A DNA stretch of 64,000 nucleotides. It comes from Pteria penguin (taxonomy: Eukaryota; Mollusca; Bivalvia; Pterioida; Pteriidae). The position numbers were made by a program, and so were the translations under genes. Below the pieces are notes generated by a model that made no database searches, was not told the origin of the DNA, and saw nothing but the letters and a program-made list of their open reading frames with translations. The stretch spans positions 26,492,534 through 26,556,533 of the forward strand of contig CM068587.1 in assembly GCA_035048485.1 (NCBI GenBank). The letters are read 5' to 3'. Shown here piece by piece: positions 21,801-31,234 of the stretch (positions are counted from its first letter, which is position 1; the number at the start of each line of letters is the position of its first letter).

Positions 21801-23944
21801 CGGAGTCGTTGTTTATATGAAAACGAGCACCTGTGCGCAGACGGTGTTTTTGTCAATACTGATCCTAAACATTACACGCTTGGTGTGTGATCTCTTGGTG
21901 GATCACGACTTTATTACCTTTGATGTACTTGACAATGCAATTCCGACCTTGAGGACTTTCAAGTCCTTTCATATGGCCTTTTGTCCCTTTGTTTAGCATT
22001 CTTAAATTTCTTTAAATATCAGATGGTCAATAGTATGATGGAACTATTTATTGGTATACAAGGTGGCAGTGTGTTAGGCCGATGATATGGTGAAAGGTAA
22101 TCCTATTATTCATGTTCAACATGGCCATTTCAGTTGCATTCGAAATGGTTTTGTTCCTTCAAGTTAACATTAAAAGAGTATCAAACTCAAACCAGTTATT
22201 CAAAGAAATATTGTGATACATATTGGAAGCAAATATATTGTCATACACCAGTAAACAGATAATATGGCACAGTCCTATGAATAATACCAAACTTGACTCA
22301 TTTGTTTCATACTGGAATTCCATGCAGTTCCATTTGGATCTCTGATCATCAAAAAGACTATAAGGTCCTGAGCCTTGTCTCCTCTGACTGTTAGTCGGGA
22401 CTCTTACAGATCAAGGGTCTGAGCTTGCTTCCAGACAGGCAGAGCACTGTTTCCTCATTTTGATGTCGCTTTATATATTTTTGATACCATGATGTTTTTC
22501 TGCATTACCATGCGTGTTTACCGGTATTTATTTTTATGAATATGATCTCTCAACTTGAGACACTTGTTGACCCTTAATCTCAATATGGAGGAATATTGAT
22601 ATTTTTAAGTGAAAGTTCATATTGTACTAATTTATGAACAGTTCTAGTGTGGAATTGTGTTTGGGGTCAAAAGATCAATTATTAAGGTCACTTGCAAAAA
22701 GGACTTTAGTTTTCCAGATGACTCCAGTTAGGAATGACCAGTTTGTTCGAAACTTGATATCATATTAGTTTATGAGGAGCTCTAGCTTTGCTCCAAACAT
22801 GCAAATAAATTTCTCTGAATTTTCATCATTTGCTTTACATTGTCAGTGTTACCACATTATCAGGGTTTTTGCATATGGGAAAACCCTCTTACAATACTGT
22901 ATCTAAACTAATATACCTACCAAAATGATATGGTAGTGGTTACTGGTTCACTAGTGTTAAGATCCTATGTGTTGTTGCAAACATTTAAAACATTTGCCCC
23001 AAACACACAGGGGACGAGTGTTGCATGCAACACTGACTGTAAGCTTGTTTTTGTTGTATTTTTTTTTTTGTTTGTTTGGCTTTTTGGGGGGTGTGGGGGA
23101 GAATATTGGCTTGGTTGTTTTGACTTCAGTCACAAGGGTCCTGGGATAGATAACAAATTTAATCTTACATTTCCACATTGAAGACTTTTGTCCTTTAGGT
23201 GAGATGTTGCTTATCATGCACTCGTATGAAATACAGTGGACTCTTGTGTACTCAAACACCGATGGCTCGAACTTCCTGTTAGCTCATTCCAATCTTAAAT
23301 TTCAGATTCTATTTTCTTAATATAAATTTACAACCCCAACTTAAACTCTCCTTAAGTCAAACTGTGTTTTAACGGTCCCTTTGTGTTTGAGTTATCAATA
23401 GTCGACTGTATATAATTTCATAAAAGGCTGTTCAATATGTTGTTATAGCATTTATTTTAGATATCTCTGCAAAGAGTATGTGTTCTTTGAACTCTGCATT
23501 CAAGTAACATACATGTTATATGATTTGTACAGGAGACCCAAAAGAAAAGGTTCATTTTTTGCATTTAATTGTTTAAAACTTTGTATGTTTAAATCATAAT
23601 TTACACATACATGTAATATATTAAGGTACATGTATATCTAAAGTTAACATTGGTGTAAGTTTCATTATTATGTTTTATTTATTACATATACACATGTAAA
23701 TGTTGCCTCTGTAAACATTGGAAAATTAATTCATAAGTTTTGGTAGAACCTCTGTTTTTTATAAACATTTATAACATTATTTGAATGATTTTTCTTTAGT
23801 TGCCTTGCAGAAATTTGTTTGCAACAAAAGTATAAATATCATTTCAGTGTGTTTGATAACAGACATGAAAGACTGAAGAAAGAAGCAATGCAAAAAGGGT
23901 GCAGAGAAGAAAGTGAAAGCACACTAAGTGACAAAAGTGGGTAA
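9872..23944 (+). CDS. J-domain co-chaperone with C-terminal membrane segment (copy 1)
   Basis: Five exons: 9872-9957, 10647-10740, 11773-11906, 13191-13712, 23848-23944 (TAA at 23942). All introns are GT-AG and all phases agree, giving 310 aa. Residues 1-29 are basic and free of acidic residues apart from one Glu, like a mitochondrial presequence. The J domain covers about residues 32-85 (HQVLNIQPGATKKEIKEAY, then YHPD at 61-64, the HPD loop that activates Hsp70 ATPase). A highly charged Arg/Tyr/Trp-rich stretch follows (about 106-255). A 19-residue hydrophobic segment lies at about 260-278, with a short hydrophilic tail. This order resembles small membrane J-proteins of the DNAJC30/DNAJC4 kind; which one is undecided. 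The start was chosen because it gives 28 codons plus two bases, exactly as in the paralogue at 35219. The last intron is 10.1 kb and full of mobile DNA. Confidence 0.85.
9958..10646 (+). other. Intron 1 of J-protein copy 1
   Basis: Donor gtgagt at 9958, acceptor ttttag at 10641-10646, phase 2. No embedded feature was recognised. Confidence 0.75.
12251..12402. repeat. Long near-perfect hairpin in intron 3 of J-protein copy 1
   Basis: The arms 12251-12313 and 12339-12402 are reverse complements over about 63 nt with a handful of mismatches, around a loop of about 25 nt. The left arm begins GGAATGACTGTC and the right arm ends GACAGTCATTCC. A degenerate piece of the arm ('ccaagttcatgg') recurs near 12700. 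It may be a foldback MITE; if transcribed with the host intron it would form a double-stranded RNA stem. Confidence 0.75.
13713..14282. other. Intron 4 of J-protein copy 1, left part
   Basis: AT-rich, no recognisable gene. Donor gtaagt at 13713. Ends where the DIRS-type element begins. Confidence 0.5.
14283..14409 (-). repeat. Split direct repeat B2 (terminal) of the DIRS-type element
   Basis: Second copy of the B repeat. It forms the left boundary of the element on the + strand. A spacer of about 380 bp separates it from A2. Confidence 0.88.
14425..14560. repeat. TA/CATA microsatellite inside the retrotransposon
   Basis: Mixed 'tatata' and 'cacatacata' runs between A2 and B2. The opposite-strand frame of Tyr/Val/Cys repeats over it is an artefact of the repeat. 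Confidence 0.85.
14788..14964 (-). repeat. Split direct repeat A2 of the DIRS-type element
   Basis: 177 bp, essentially identical to 18923-19099. It directly abuts B1 at 14961-14964. Near-identity of the two A copies argues for a recent insertion. Confidence 0.9.
14961..15087 (-). repeat. Split direct repeat B1 of the DIRS-type element
   Basis: About 127 bp repeated at 14283-14409 (B2). The first 105 or so bases are identical and the last 20 show a few differences ('cctataacgcaatatcg' against 'cgtataacgcaatgtcg'). Confidence 0.88.
15200..16238 (-). pseudogene. Tyrosine recombinase of the DIRS-type element, one frameshift
   Basis: Two overlapping minus-strand frames (16238-15702 and 15739-15200) form one recombinase of about 340 aa. 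The first holds the N-terminal core-binding domain and ends at SYAGFF. The second carries the catalytic domain: the first Arg in RVSELL, the HxxR motif in LHSLRSGG, the HGRW block and the Tyr in GYIKD near the end. These fit the R-H-R-H/W-Y set of the family. The frames part at a run of seven A on the + strand (15704-15710), consistent with a single extra base. The role would be integration of the circular DNA copy. The break may be real or a homopolymer reading error. Confidence 0.85.
16367..17944 (-). CDS. Reverse transcriptase/RNase H frame of the DIRS-type element
   Basis: A 525-codon minus-strand frame. RT motifs: FDLHSAYHH (catalytic Asp, residues 22-30), LPFGLNSA (59-66) and YLDDG (91-95). 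RNase H follows with all four acidic positions in place: YSDAS, WREL, SDNQ and NADCIS. The C-terminal part (IDFFAC, VDAF, PEWKSASFWP) is the conserved region found after RNase H in DIRS-order pol proteins; whether it counts as the methyltransferase-like domain I cannot tell. The frame is continuous with the upstream frame ending at 17954 except for a TGA, where a Trp codon is expected between NKHL and KNKVKF, so pol is interrupted once near its RT start. Confidence 0.88.
   Translation of the reverse strand: MKFEDIKIAMQFISKNSFFFKFDLHSAYHHLDICDQHIKFLGFSWIFDRKVRYFRFLVLPFGLNSACYIFTKLTRPLIKKWRGEGKQVLMYLDDGLGVHQNFDFCQKMALDMKEDLLKCGFVPKNEKSMWLPAKQIQFLGIYIDSELGILKIPERRLEKLHTSIDAVLSHFDKVHSIHVRKVASIIGQIISMHYVIGNFVYLMTKSLSIDVLTATSWETNIHLSKQSLSMLQFWKKNVNLLNEKSFVSDFSNYVIAYSDASSLAYGGYIVENPCSTAHGMWSEHERSRSSTWRELMAVKRVLFSLKDFFTNKQVKWFSDNQNVIRIIDRGSMNSDLLEIALSIFRFCFISNVKLDIQWVPRSLNQNADCISKFIDFDDWSIADSVFAYIDSLWGPHEIDFFACDQNAKLPVFYSRFWTPCAIGVDAFTVDWHGVNGWMVPPISLIARMLKYMKQCRACCTVVIPEWKSASFWPLISVNGGGFIDEVVGCLELPTYKKFYIPGLYTGIFGRIDLPFRMLALKLDYQ
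17954..18592 (-). pseudogene. 5' part of the DIRS-type pol frame, ended by an internal TGA
   Basis: The section from about 18400 to 17954 reads as the N-terminal part of pol (SFWRQI, LLARGLIQECS, RLILDLRHVNKHL, the last being the conserved RT strand before the catalytic motif). The upstream section overlaps the gag-like frame in another register and is likely not translated as such. The TGA at 17954-17956 lies in frame with the RT frame that follows. Confidence 0.75.
18360..18920 (-). CDS. Gag-like ORF1 of the DIRS-type element
   Basis: Minus-strand frame. The likely start is the ATG at 18918-18920 (MESTQSS), just inside repeat A1; an upstream ATG within the repeat (19001) is less likely. 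About 186 aa: a coiled-coil-like N-terminus rich in Glu, Lys and Leu (LEDILEKVERQ), a central hydrophilic region, and a basic Lys/Ser-rich tail suited to nucleic acid binding. No zinc knuckle is seen. It overlaps pol in a different frame. Confidence 0.7.
   Translation of the reverse strand: MESTQSSRVSLEDILEKVERQGDSLKRELLELKSEVRGSAQAVKKLKSESQIKWKYEGNRVQHAFNSDILEDLDQLSWALQNSKYQYADELVSNVKDKLSKRNKLIKIADGSEAGWETVRQYEANPVASDTEDESKIIKAESRAIKKKKNKSNSQNSQSKKRFSHSHWRNQCPFSSKPSATKSKAE
18923..19099 (-). repeat. Split direct repeat A1 (5' terminal) of the DIRS-type element
   Basis: 177 bp identical in sequence to 14788-14964. It marks the 5' end of the element, which starts at about 19099 on the minus strand, and probably contains the promoter. 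Confidence 0.9.
19303..20240 (+). repeat. Hairpin-headed family array, about 140-bp units
   Basis: The head 'tattatggcgttgtccgcc' is followed by five or so degenerate units of about 140 bp with 'gagttatggccc', 'ttcaaggattttacag', 'gacttttttctgcag' and 'gaaacttggcatataa'. Unit and head resemble the other arrays at 6040, 32846, 42762 and 63810. A MITE interrupts one unit at 19922-20074. Confidence 0.7.
19922..20074 (+). mobile_element. MITE with CAGTGGC ends and 5-bp target duplication
   Basis: 153 bp, left end CAGTGGCAGATCCAGG, right end TTTGCCACTG. It is flanked by GTTAT at 19917-19921 and 20075-20079. The uninterrupted neighbouring units ('gagttatggcc') show the empty site, so the boundaries are firm. 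Related copies lie at 50239, 59657 and 61062. Confidence 0.88.
20443..20514 (+). tRNA. tRNA-like unit, anticodon TGT (Thr type)
   Basis: Folds as a 72-nt cloverleaf: acceptor GCCCAGA/TCTGGCC with one C-C mismatch, D arm GCTC/GAGC, anticodon stem TCCGC/GCGGA with loop CTTGTTA, five-base variable loop, T arm CTGGG/CCCGG with loop TTCGAGT. The T at position 37 is unusual for a working tRNA. It sits in a 225-bp tandem unit with a second copy downstream, so a tRNA-derived repeat (SINE head) is at least as likely as a functional gene. Confidence 0.5.
20668..20739 (+). tRNA. Second tRNA-like unit, diverged copy
   Basis: Lies 225 bp after the first copy. Position 1 is A instead of G, so the first acceptor pair is lost. 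The anticodon stem differs at both sides (TCCGG/CTGGA) and still pairs, with one G-T pair. The flanks 'actgggacatcg' and 'ccaatgatttttcaacc' are shared with the first unit. Probably a repeat-borne tRNA relic. Confidence 0.4.
20889..20924. repeat. Perfect 15-bp inverted repeat with 6-base loop
   Basis: Arms CAGAGACATATATAC and GTATATATGTCTCTG around ACAGTA. A loop-less version of the same palindrome occurs at 56475-56494. Confidence 0.85.
20940..23233. other. Intron 4 of J-protein copy 1, right part, mostly unassigned
   Basis: The stretch 21100-21900 is less AT-rich than its surroundings and has a TATAAAT at about 21224. I found no convincing exon or transposon ends there. The rest is ordinary AT-rich sequence with a T-rich/G-rich patch at 23050-23100. 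Confidence 0.35.
23234..23408. mobile_element. Pogo/Tigger-type MITE, 175 bp
   Basis: Left end CAGTGGACTCTTGTGTACTC, right end AGTCGACTG, TA dinucleotides on both sides. The left end matches the widespread pogo-type terminal sequence. No coding capacity. Confidence 0.7.
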
Positions 23945-24314
23945 CAATAAGTTTTAAGAATATAATTGAAATGAAGGGATATACATGTATGTGTAGCTTG
24001 TGTCTAAGGTAGATTGGAATTTTATCAGCTATACTTTAAGATTTTGCAGTGAAACTTGAGGTATGTTTTTAGTATGAAGTCCCACATATGAAGTTTAAGT
24101 TTTCAGAATGGAGGCTATTTTCTTAAGAGTCATTACACTTTAATGAAAGTCTGTATTATAAGTATTCTTAGTTATGATATAAAATATTCAAGGTAAGCTC
24201 AGTGTCTGTGTTTATTATGAGGCCTTACAGACAAGGTTAAACTTTTGCACAAATGACCACTTTTTACAAGGGCCCTTTAGTAAGTGTTATTTTCGCCCCT
24301 TGTAGAATGTTGCT

Positions 24315-24560
24315 AGGGTCAGGTTGGTCCAATGGTATCACACTGGACTTAAGATCTGAGGACCCAGGTTTTTAAAGATAGTCATATGCTGTCTCTCTTC
24401 AGTTCTTTATTTGAGACAGGATAACCTGAGATTCCTTGTCAAGGTATTACATTGGCACATGAAACATCCATACTGCTGCATCTTAAGGTTTGGTCTGTAG
24501 GTCAGGACAGAATTATAAAGCTATGTACTATAGGCAGATCCCACCATCATATAAGTGTAA
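24315..24560 (+). repeat. tRNA-headed SINE-like repeat
   Basis: The head 'ggttggtccaatggtatcac' (A box region) is followed by 'gatctgaggacccaggttt' (B box region), resembling a Leu-type tRNA, then an unrelated body of about 170 bp. Confidence 0.5.
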
Positions 24561-25772
24561 TAATCCAAAGATGTTGAAACGTTCATACACATTTCATTTC
24601 CTCATTTATACCGGTAGTCCTGTCAAATGACTTAGTTTTAAAAATTTCTTGAGAAAAACCTGATTCCTTGCACTGTATTTATTGTTGACTCCATAATTAT
24701 TTACAGTAGATTATTGTTTTATTCCAATCATTGCAATGTCTGAAGACAACAGACTTTGGTATTTTCTGAATCTAATTAACTTCTACAGTGCTACATGTAG
24801 AAGAAAGACATAATCCTAATTTCTCTAAATTCATGCTTAAATCACAAATATTCAGCTAGGTCATACAGCTTTAAGTTCTGTCCTTATAAGAGACTTTGTA
24901 GCAGGGAGAAGACTGTACCTTAACTAACTTATTTTTGGCATAAAAAGAATAAAGATGTGGTAGTTTTCCAGTTACTTTTTGTATGCATGGAGATTAGGAG
25001 ATCAATTTCATAAACCTGTGGCCAATACACCGATCCATTTTTCAGCATAGAAAGCGATGTTTGGCGGACTTTTGATTGTTACACTTATGATGTCATAGTC
25101 AAATGTCTGACTTGTCCTACCTTGCGTGATGTCATCATAGTCATATTTTGCGCTAAAATGCTTAACATTCGACAAAAGTGGATCAGTGTATTCTGGAATC
25201 TGGTTATTGATTGAATATGGTGCAAATGATGTACATACAAGTATTGTTAGGTATCTATACAAAACACAATGAATAAAAATCATGATGTCATATTTTCTTT
25301 TTATTATAGAGAACAGTGGGAGTTTTTCATTGAAACATAACAAACCACAGATTTGAATAGTGGTGAGAAGAAAATACAGTAATGATATGATATTTTGTGT
25401 TTATGAGGAAGAAGTTCTTCTGTGTTTTAAAGATCTATTTTCTGTAGTGTATTCAGATGACATGAAATTCTTTAAACCAAATTGAGTTTAAATGTTAAAT
25501 GAACCAAACAAATTTGACTATACAATAGAGCTTTTAACATGCATATATACGTATATGTGCATTTCTTACTACATATTGTAACTTATAATCCGTACTAATC
25601 ATGTCAAAGTTTTGTTTTATCATATCTACATATTTGAATTGTTGATAAGTCTGATAAATATAGAGTCTATCAATACTTGTTTTACAACTCATTTTTATAT
25701 GTGTCATATGTAAAAGTGAAAATCTACTTTTCTTTATTTATTACCAATTATCTTTTAAAAATAATGATATAT

Positions 25773-25943
25773 ACCCTTTCATGTTAACTGCAGGACTGGC
25801 ATTTTGAGTGGCAAATAGTTATGTTTCCGGTAAAAATTTTAATGTTATAATAAAGTATTGATCTGTCTAAATTATGTCATTTTGCAGGAACAATGATGAA
25901 ATTGCCACTCAAAACATCTGTTCCGTAGTTAACATGAAAGGGT
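25773..25943. mobile_element. 171-bp MITE with 17-bp perfect inverted ends
   Basis: The ends are ACCCTTTCATGTTAACT and its exact complement at 25927-25943. A second inner inverted pair (TTTTGAGTGGCAA and TTGCCACTCAAAA) extends the foldback. No coding capacity. Confidence 0.8.
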
Positions 25944-26030
25944 CTATTGTTTGTCAGTGTATTATAAGATGTTAAATGATAGAGCAGTTTAAATAAGATT
26001 CTACATGTAACTATGCTGCTCTGTGATACA

Positions 26031-26274
26031 CCTCAGTAAAAGGATTGAGCAATTTCCCACAAATGTCATATCAGCATGATGTTTGGTGATACCTTAGTAA
26101 AAGGATTGAGCAAGCTCCCATAAATGTCATACCAGCATGATGTTTGGTGATACCTTAGTAAAAGGATTGAGCAATCTTCCACAAACATCATATCAGCATG
26201 ATGTTTGGTGATACCTCAGTAAAAGGATTGAGCAAGCTCCCACAAATGTCATACCAGCATGATGTTTGGTGATA
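26031..26274 (+). repeat. 61-bp tandem repeat, four copies
   Basis: The unit starts 'cctcagtaaaaggattgagc' and contains 'cagcatgatgtttggtgata'. Copies begin at 26031, 26092, 26153 and 26214, with few differences. Confidence 0.9.
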
Positions 26275-26924
26275 CCTCAGTTACTGCAGTACCTGGTACC
26301 ATGTGGTATAGATGGCTCTGCATTGAGATACAGACGACTACCTTCTAGATCCTGTTGACTTACTGATATACATGTACATACTAATCACTTTATTGCCCAT
26401 CTTTAAAATGTCAAGGCTTAGTGAGTACTTTTCTCATGTTAACCCATGACCAAATTTGCTATTCAAATGTTCAGCCTACAATAAATGCTTTGTAATTTCT
26501 AGTAGTAAATCATAAAATAAAAAAGCCCTCTAAACAGAGTAATTCAAGTTAATTTGACAAGTATACATATTCAAGAAATAGTGTGTTTAGTTTATGAACT
26601 AGAAAGAAATATAATCGAAAAGCGTTCCATTTGCAGCCTTACTAAATTCAGAGACTGTCAGTATTGTGTAACATTAGAAAACTAGAATGTATGTATTGTT
26701 GAATGAGCTTGAGTGCTTCCAAGCATTTCACTTGGAATCAAATACATGTAAAACTAATGCTTGGAGCCCAGGTTTTAAGTACATGTAGTGATTTTTGTCA
26801 AAGGTTCATGCTAAGATGTAATCACAAAATCTTAACATTCTTAGTACATGTACATTTGTTAAATAAATCTCAAGATTTCCATTTGTCTTGATTTCCAATG
26901 AAGAAGTTTTGAACCAATAACCTG

Positions 26925-28343
26925 AGTACTTTGTTAACTGTACATTATGTCAGTGCTGTTACAGAATCAGATGTACATCTCGGTTTCAGACGTCATTCTC
27001 CCCTATATAGTTGTACTTTGTTAACTGTACATTATGTCAGTGCTGTTACAGAATCAGATGTACATCTTGGTTTCACACGTCATTCTCCCCTATATAGTTG
27101 TACTTTGTTAACTGTACATTATGTCAGTGCTGTTACAGAATCAGATGTACATCTCGGTTTCAGACGTCATTCTCCCCTATATAGTTGTACTTTGTTAACT
27201 GTACATTATGTCAGTGCTGTTACAGAATCAGATGTACATCTCGGTTTCAGACGTCATTCTCCCCTATATAGATGTACTTTGTTAACTGTACATTATGTCA
27301 GTGCTGTTACAGAATCAGATGTACATTTCGGTTTCAGACGTCATTCTCCCCTATATAGTTTTACTTTGTTAACTGTACATTATGTGACGTCAGTGCTGTT
27401 ACAGAATCAGATGTACATCTCGGTTTCAGACGTCAGTCTGCCCTATATAGATGTACTTTGTTAACTGTACATTATATCAGTGCTGTTACAGAATCAGATG
27501 TACATCTCGGTTTCAGACGTCATTCTCCCCTATATAGTTGTACTTTGTTAACTGTACATTATGTCAGTGCTGTTACAGAATCAGATGTACATCTCGGTTT
27601 CAGACGTCATTCTCCCCTATATAGTTGTACTTTGTTAACTGTACATTATGTCAGTGCTGTTACAGAATCAGATGTACATTTCGGTTTCAGACGTCATTCT
27701 CCCCTATATAGTTGACAATGTACTTTGTTAACTGTACATTATGCCAGTGCTGTTACAGAATCAGATGTACATCTCGGTTTCAGACGTCATTCTCCCCTAT
27801 ATAGTTGTACTTTGTTAACTGTACATTATGTCAGTGCTGTTACAGAATCAGATGTACATCTCGGTTTCAGACGTCATTCTCCCCTATATAGTTGTACTTT
27901 GTTAACTGTACATTATGTCAGTGCTGTTACAGAATCAGATGTACATTTCGGTTTCAGACGTCATTCTCCCCTATATAGTTGACAATGTACTTTGTTAACT
28001 GTACATTATGTCAGTGCTGTTACAGAATCAGATGTACATCTCGGTTTCAGACGTCATTCTCCCCTATATAGTTGTACTTTGTTAACTGTACATTATGTCA
28101 GTGCTGTTACAGAATCAGATGTACATCTCGGTTTCAGACGTCATTCTCCCCTATATAGTTGTACTTTGTTAACTGTACATTATGTCAGTGCTGTTACAGA
28201 ATCAGATGTACATCTCGGTTTCAGACGTCATTCTCCCCTATACAGTTGTACTTTGTTAACTGTACATTATGTCAGTGCTGTTACAGAATCAGATGTACAT
28301 CTTGGTTTCAGACGTCACTCTCCCTTATATAGTTGTACTTTGT
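26925..28343 (+). repeat. 87-bp minisatellite, about 16 units, with a 3-unit higher-order period
   Basis: The unit starts 'tgtactttgttaactgtac' and contains the palindromes gatgtacatc and ctatatag. Because 87 is a multiple of three, one frame stays open over long stretches and repeats a 29-residue unit, but no splice or start context supports a protein. A six-base insertion before the unit start recurs at 27714 and 27981, and a C-to-T variant (acatttcgg) at 27676 and 27943, spaced 267 bp (three units plus six). So blocks of three units were duplicated together. Confidence 0.93.
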
Positions 28344-29647
28344 ATTCTTCTGTAACTATGACACTGCTCATTTTATGCAATAGATATTGATTTAGCTGTA
28401 AACTACAGTGTGTTGTTGTACAGATTATGAGTGTGGAAGAAAGAATTTTGTTGATGATAAATAAACTGTGATGTATAAAATCATGATACTATTATCTTTT
28501 CTTCGTTAATTTTTTTTTTAGCCAAAGACTCAGTAAACCAGTTGGGATTAGCTTTGTCCGACCGACCTCATTTGTTGTCTGCTGTGTGTAGTCCAATGCT
28601 TGTCATCCTTGAACACTTCACGTTTCAGTTCTCAAGAACTTCCATATCATTTTTATCGAACTTGTAGGAATGATGTAAACCGTCCCTATTTAGCACTGCG
28701 ATCAAACGAAACATAGTCAAGGACAAAACAACAGCACGAAATTGTTCCATGTTTTGATTTTTGTATTTACTATGCCCCATCCCATTTCAAATGAATTAAG
28801 AAATTTAAAACATGAGAATTTATTAAAAACACAAATTTTATTCAAACTGTCAAAATATTCCGTAGGGAGTGACTTGAATTTATTATTACAAATTTTATTA
28901 TTTTGTATTCCAAATTGATTTAGTTTCAATTATTTGACGAGTATATATTTATTTTCAACCCGTTATATGTCGTGGGACTGAGCGCCAACAACATGGACGA
29001 AAATTTGCAAAATGTGCCCATCGATCCTTCCCCTGCATAGGAGGCACTGAATCTGTTCCTATCATTCCTTAACTCGTAGGTTAATTGTGTACGATGTTTG
29101 GTCGCGTAGAGGAAACCTAGATAAGGATTTCTGATAATATGCAGTACCAGTGGTAAGAGACATAGTCTAGTTTGTGTAAAATACTAGATATGTCGCAGCA
29201 GTGACGAAAAAAAGCAAATCAAATGGGTGGGGGGGTTGTGTTATACCGAATTGTAAGTGTCGCCAATCGTACAATTATAAAAATTTTCCTCCCACATTAA
29301 AATAGCAATTTTAGAGAGAATCTTTTATAACTATTTGTGATCATTTTATATTATTTTCAAAATTTGTGGGAAGATTTTGCGGGGAAACATCATCATCATC
29401 TAAGAAAATGGGGCCGGTGTTGGAGCATAGATTATCCCCCATATAGATCCCCCCCGGATTAACTGGCCCAATATTAATTTCTCCTCTTGAACGGGGAAAT
29501 TCTATACATGTATACGAATATCCCCTTACACAATGTCAGCATACATGTAGATCCCCCTAAACGGATAAACTGTCCTGGGTTTAATTTTCCACTATGGTTA
29601 CCGAAGTCTGTTATTCATTTGCTTTGTTTTTTTTCTTCTTCTTCTTC
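28344..29647. other. Spacer, mostly unassigned
   Basis: 28530-28680 has a block resembling the start of a dispersed repeat ('gtccgaccgacctcatttg', 'ttctcaagaactt'). 29200-29560 has runs of C and G with 'ggatccccc'-like pieces. No gene recognised. Confidence 0.35.
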
Positions 29648-29707
29648 AATCTCTTATACAGAGGGCACTACACTAGGAGTAGCGTAGCGCCCTCTGTATG
29701 AGAGATT
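29648..29707. repeat. 60-nt hairpin, 19-bp arms
   Basis: The arms 29648-29666 and 29689-29707 pair fully apart from one T-G position (core ACAGAGGGC/GCCCTCTGT). The loop is 22 nt with a further partial inverted pair. Confidence 0.8.
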
Positions 29708-30471
29708 GCTTCTTCTTCCTATTCTCCTTCTCATTATCATCATATTGCTTTTACCAAGGACTTATAAACAATTGTTCAAAGTCCTTGATTTTATTATTAC
29801 GTGTATTTTCACATTTATTATTTTCACTATGAAAAAGCAAAATATGTTACCGCAGTTTTCTCAGTATGTGTAAAAGCTACATAAATGAAATTTCATAGAA
29901 AGACTGTTTATTTTTCTGATAACAGCGCACAATATGCGTAGAATAGGCATTATTGACTATTGAAACTACATTGTATTTCCTCTAGAGTGGTTACATTTCT
30001 TTGTAAGTGTTTATAAACAAAAAGTTCGAAACATGGTACAGTGGTTTACTGACAATCAAATGCAGGCTATCCTGGATATATTTCGGGCAATATATAATGG
30101 AAAGAAAACAAATTCTGAAAATTTATCTTAATATTGAAAAATAGAAATTCGCCCAGGACAGCGTTATTTTTTTTTTAGATGTTACAATATATTACCAGCT
30201 TACTTTCATGTATAAACAACATATTTTGTAATATTGGTGGAAAAAAGCATCTCGTCAGTTAAATGTTTTGAATAAAATTGGAACACATCTCAATAGACTA
30301 GGTAGATTTATTGTACACATGTACCATATATATACTTGTATTATGTCAAATTTTAATTATTGTCCTTAGGTGTGGCACTTTTGCATTGAAGGTGAGACAA
30401 AGAAACTTGAATGATCTTTTTTCTTTGAAAAAACTCTTTAAAATTTAGCAGAAATACAACAGGTGATCACG

Positions 30472-30624
30472 ATGCATTTTGGTCTTAATTCTTTTCGTTT
30501 TTGTGCAGCAAAGTTGTGGAACGTCCTTCCCAACTCTTTTAGACAAATGTCTTTATTTAATCAATTCAAATCACAAATCAACAGATTGGAATGGGAGCCC
30601 TGCAAATTCAGTGCTTGTACTTGA
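30472..30624 (+). pseudogene. LINE-type ORF2 C-terminal remnant
   Basis: One + frame reads FGLNSFRF, CAAKLWNVLPNSFRQ, SLFNQFKSQI and then a TGA. AAKLWN-x-LP followed by a SL-x-x-FK block is the usual C-terminus of non-LTR retrotransposon polymerases of the Jockey/I/CR1 kind. Only about 50 codons survive. Confidence 0.7.
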
Positions 30625-30841
30625 TTTATGTAATAATTGCTGCGCAGCCACTGTGTTGTAATGTGCAGCTTAGTTATTAGATTAATATTCGCAAATCTGT
30701 TCTCCCTTGAAATACTTATCCACCTTCCTTCTAAAATCTCGGGGAAAGAAAACACCACTAAACACAATTAAAAGAAAAAATAATTATAAAGAAATAATAC
30801 TTCAATTAATGTTATTAAAAGTAACTACGCTATTAAGTTTT

Positions 30842-31234
30842 AAAGCCTTACGTAAGTTTGTTGATGTCAAAGTCACTAGGTCGGTTTTTGCCCGTAGGGC
30901 AATCAGAGTCGAGGTGTTTTTTTTTTTTTTCCTTTTTTTCTTTTTTTTTTTTTGTGCGAATTGAACATCCTAGTCGAATTTATCCGGGGGAATTCTATAT
31001 TGAGTCAATCTATCCGGGAGAAAATTGCAAAATCGTTAGATTTTCTTTAAATATATGCACTTCAAAACAATTCTAAATGGCAATTAAATATGTGGCCAGT
31101 AATCAGGCGCCGTTTGATTTGTGAAATTTCAAATCCGGAAATGTGCGATTTTTTCTATGATCTACAATCATCCGGAAATTTCCGGTTTGTGTATGTTTTG
31201 TGACTTTGACATCAACAAACTTACGTAAGGCTTT
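30842..31234. mobile_element. 393-bp element with perfect 35-bp inverted ends
   Basis: The ends 30842-30876 and 31200-31234 are exact reverse complements (AAAGCCTTACGTAAGTTTG... on the left). The interior has a T-rich tract at 30917-30953 and two 'tatccggg' blocks. No transposase is present. Perfect arms suggest recent activity. Confidence 0.85.

Noticed and set aside
21880..21930. 'gatctcttggtggatcac' resembling the start of 5.8S rRNA
   Set aside because: The following bases do not continue as 5.8S (the 'gaagaacgcagc' core is missing); taken as coincidence.
26931..28390. Open frames of 85-177 codons with a repeating 29-residue unit
   Set aside because: They follow from an 87-bp repeat unit without stops. 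There is no start or splice context and the units differ by indels that break the frame.
28523..28667. Open stretch after a T-rich AG that could be an exon
   Set aside because: The sequence resembles the start of a dispersed repeat, has no ATG in frame upstream, and no donor keeps it in phase with a neighbour.
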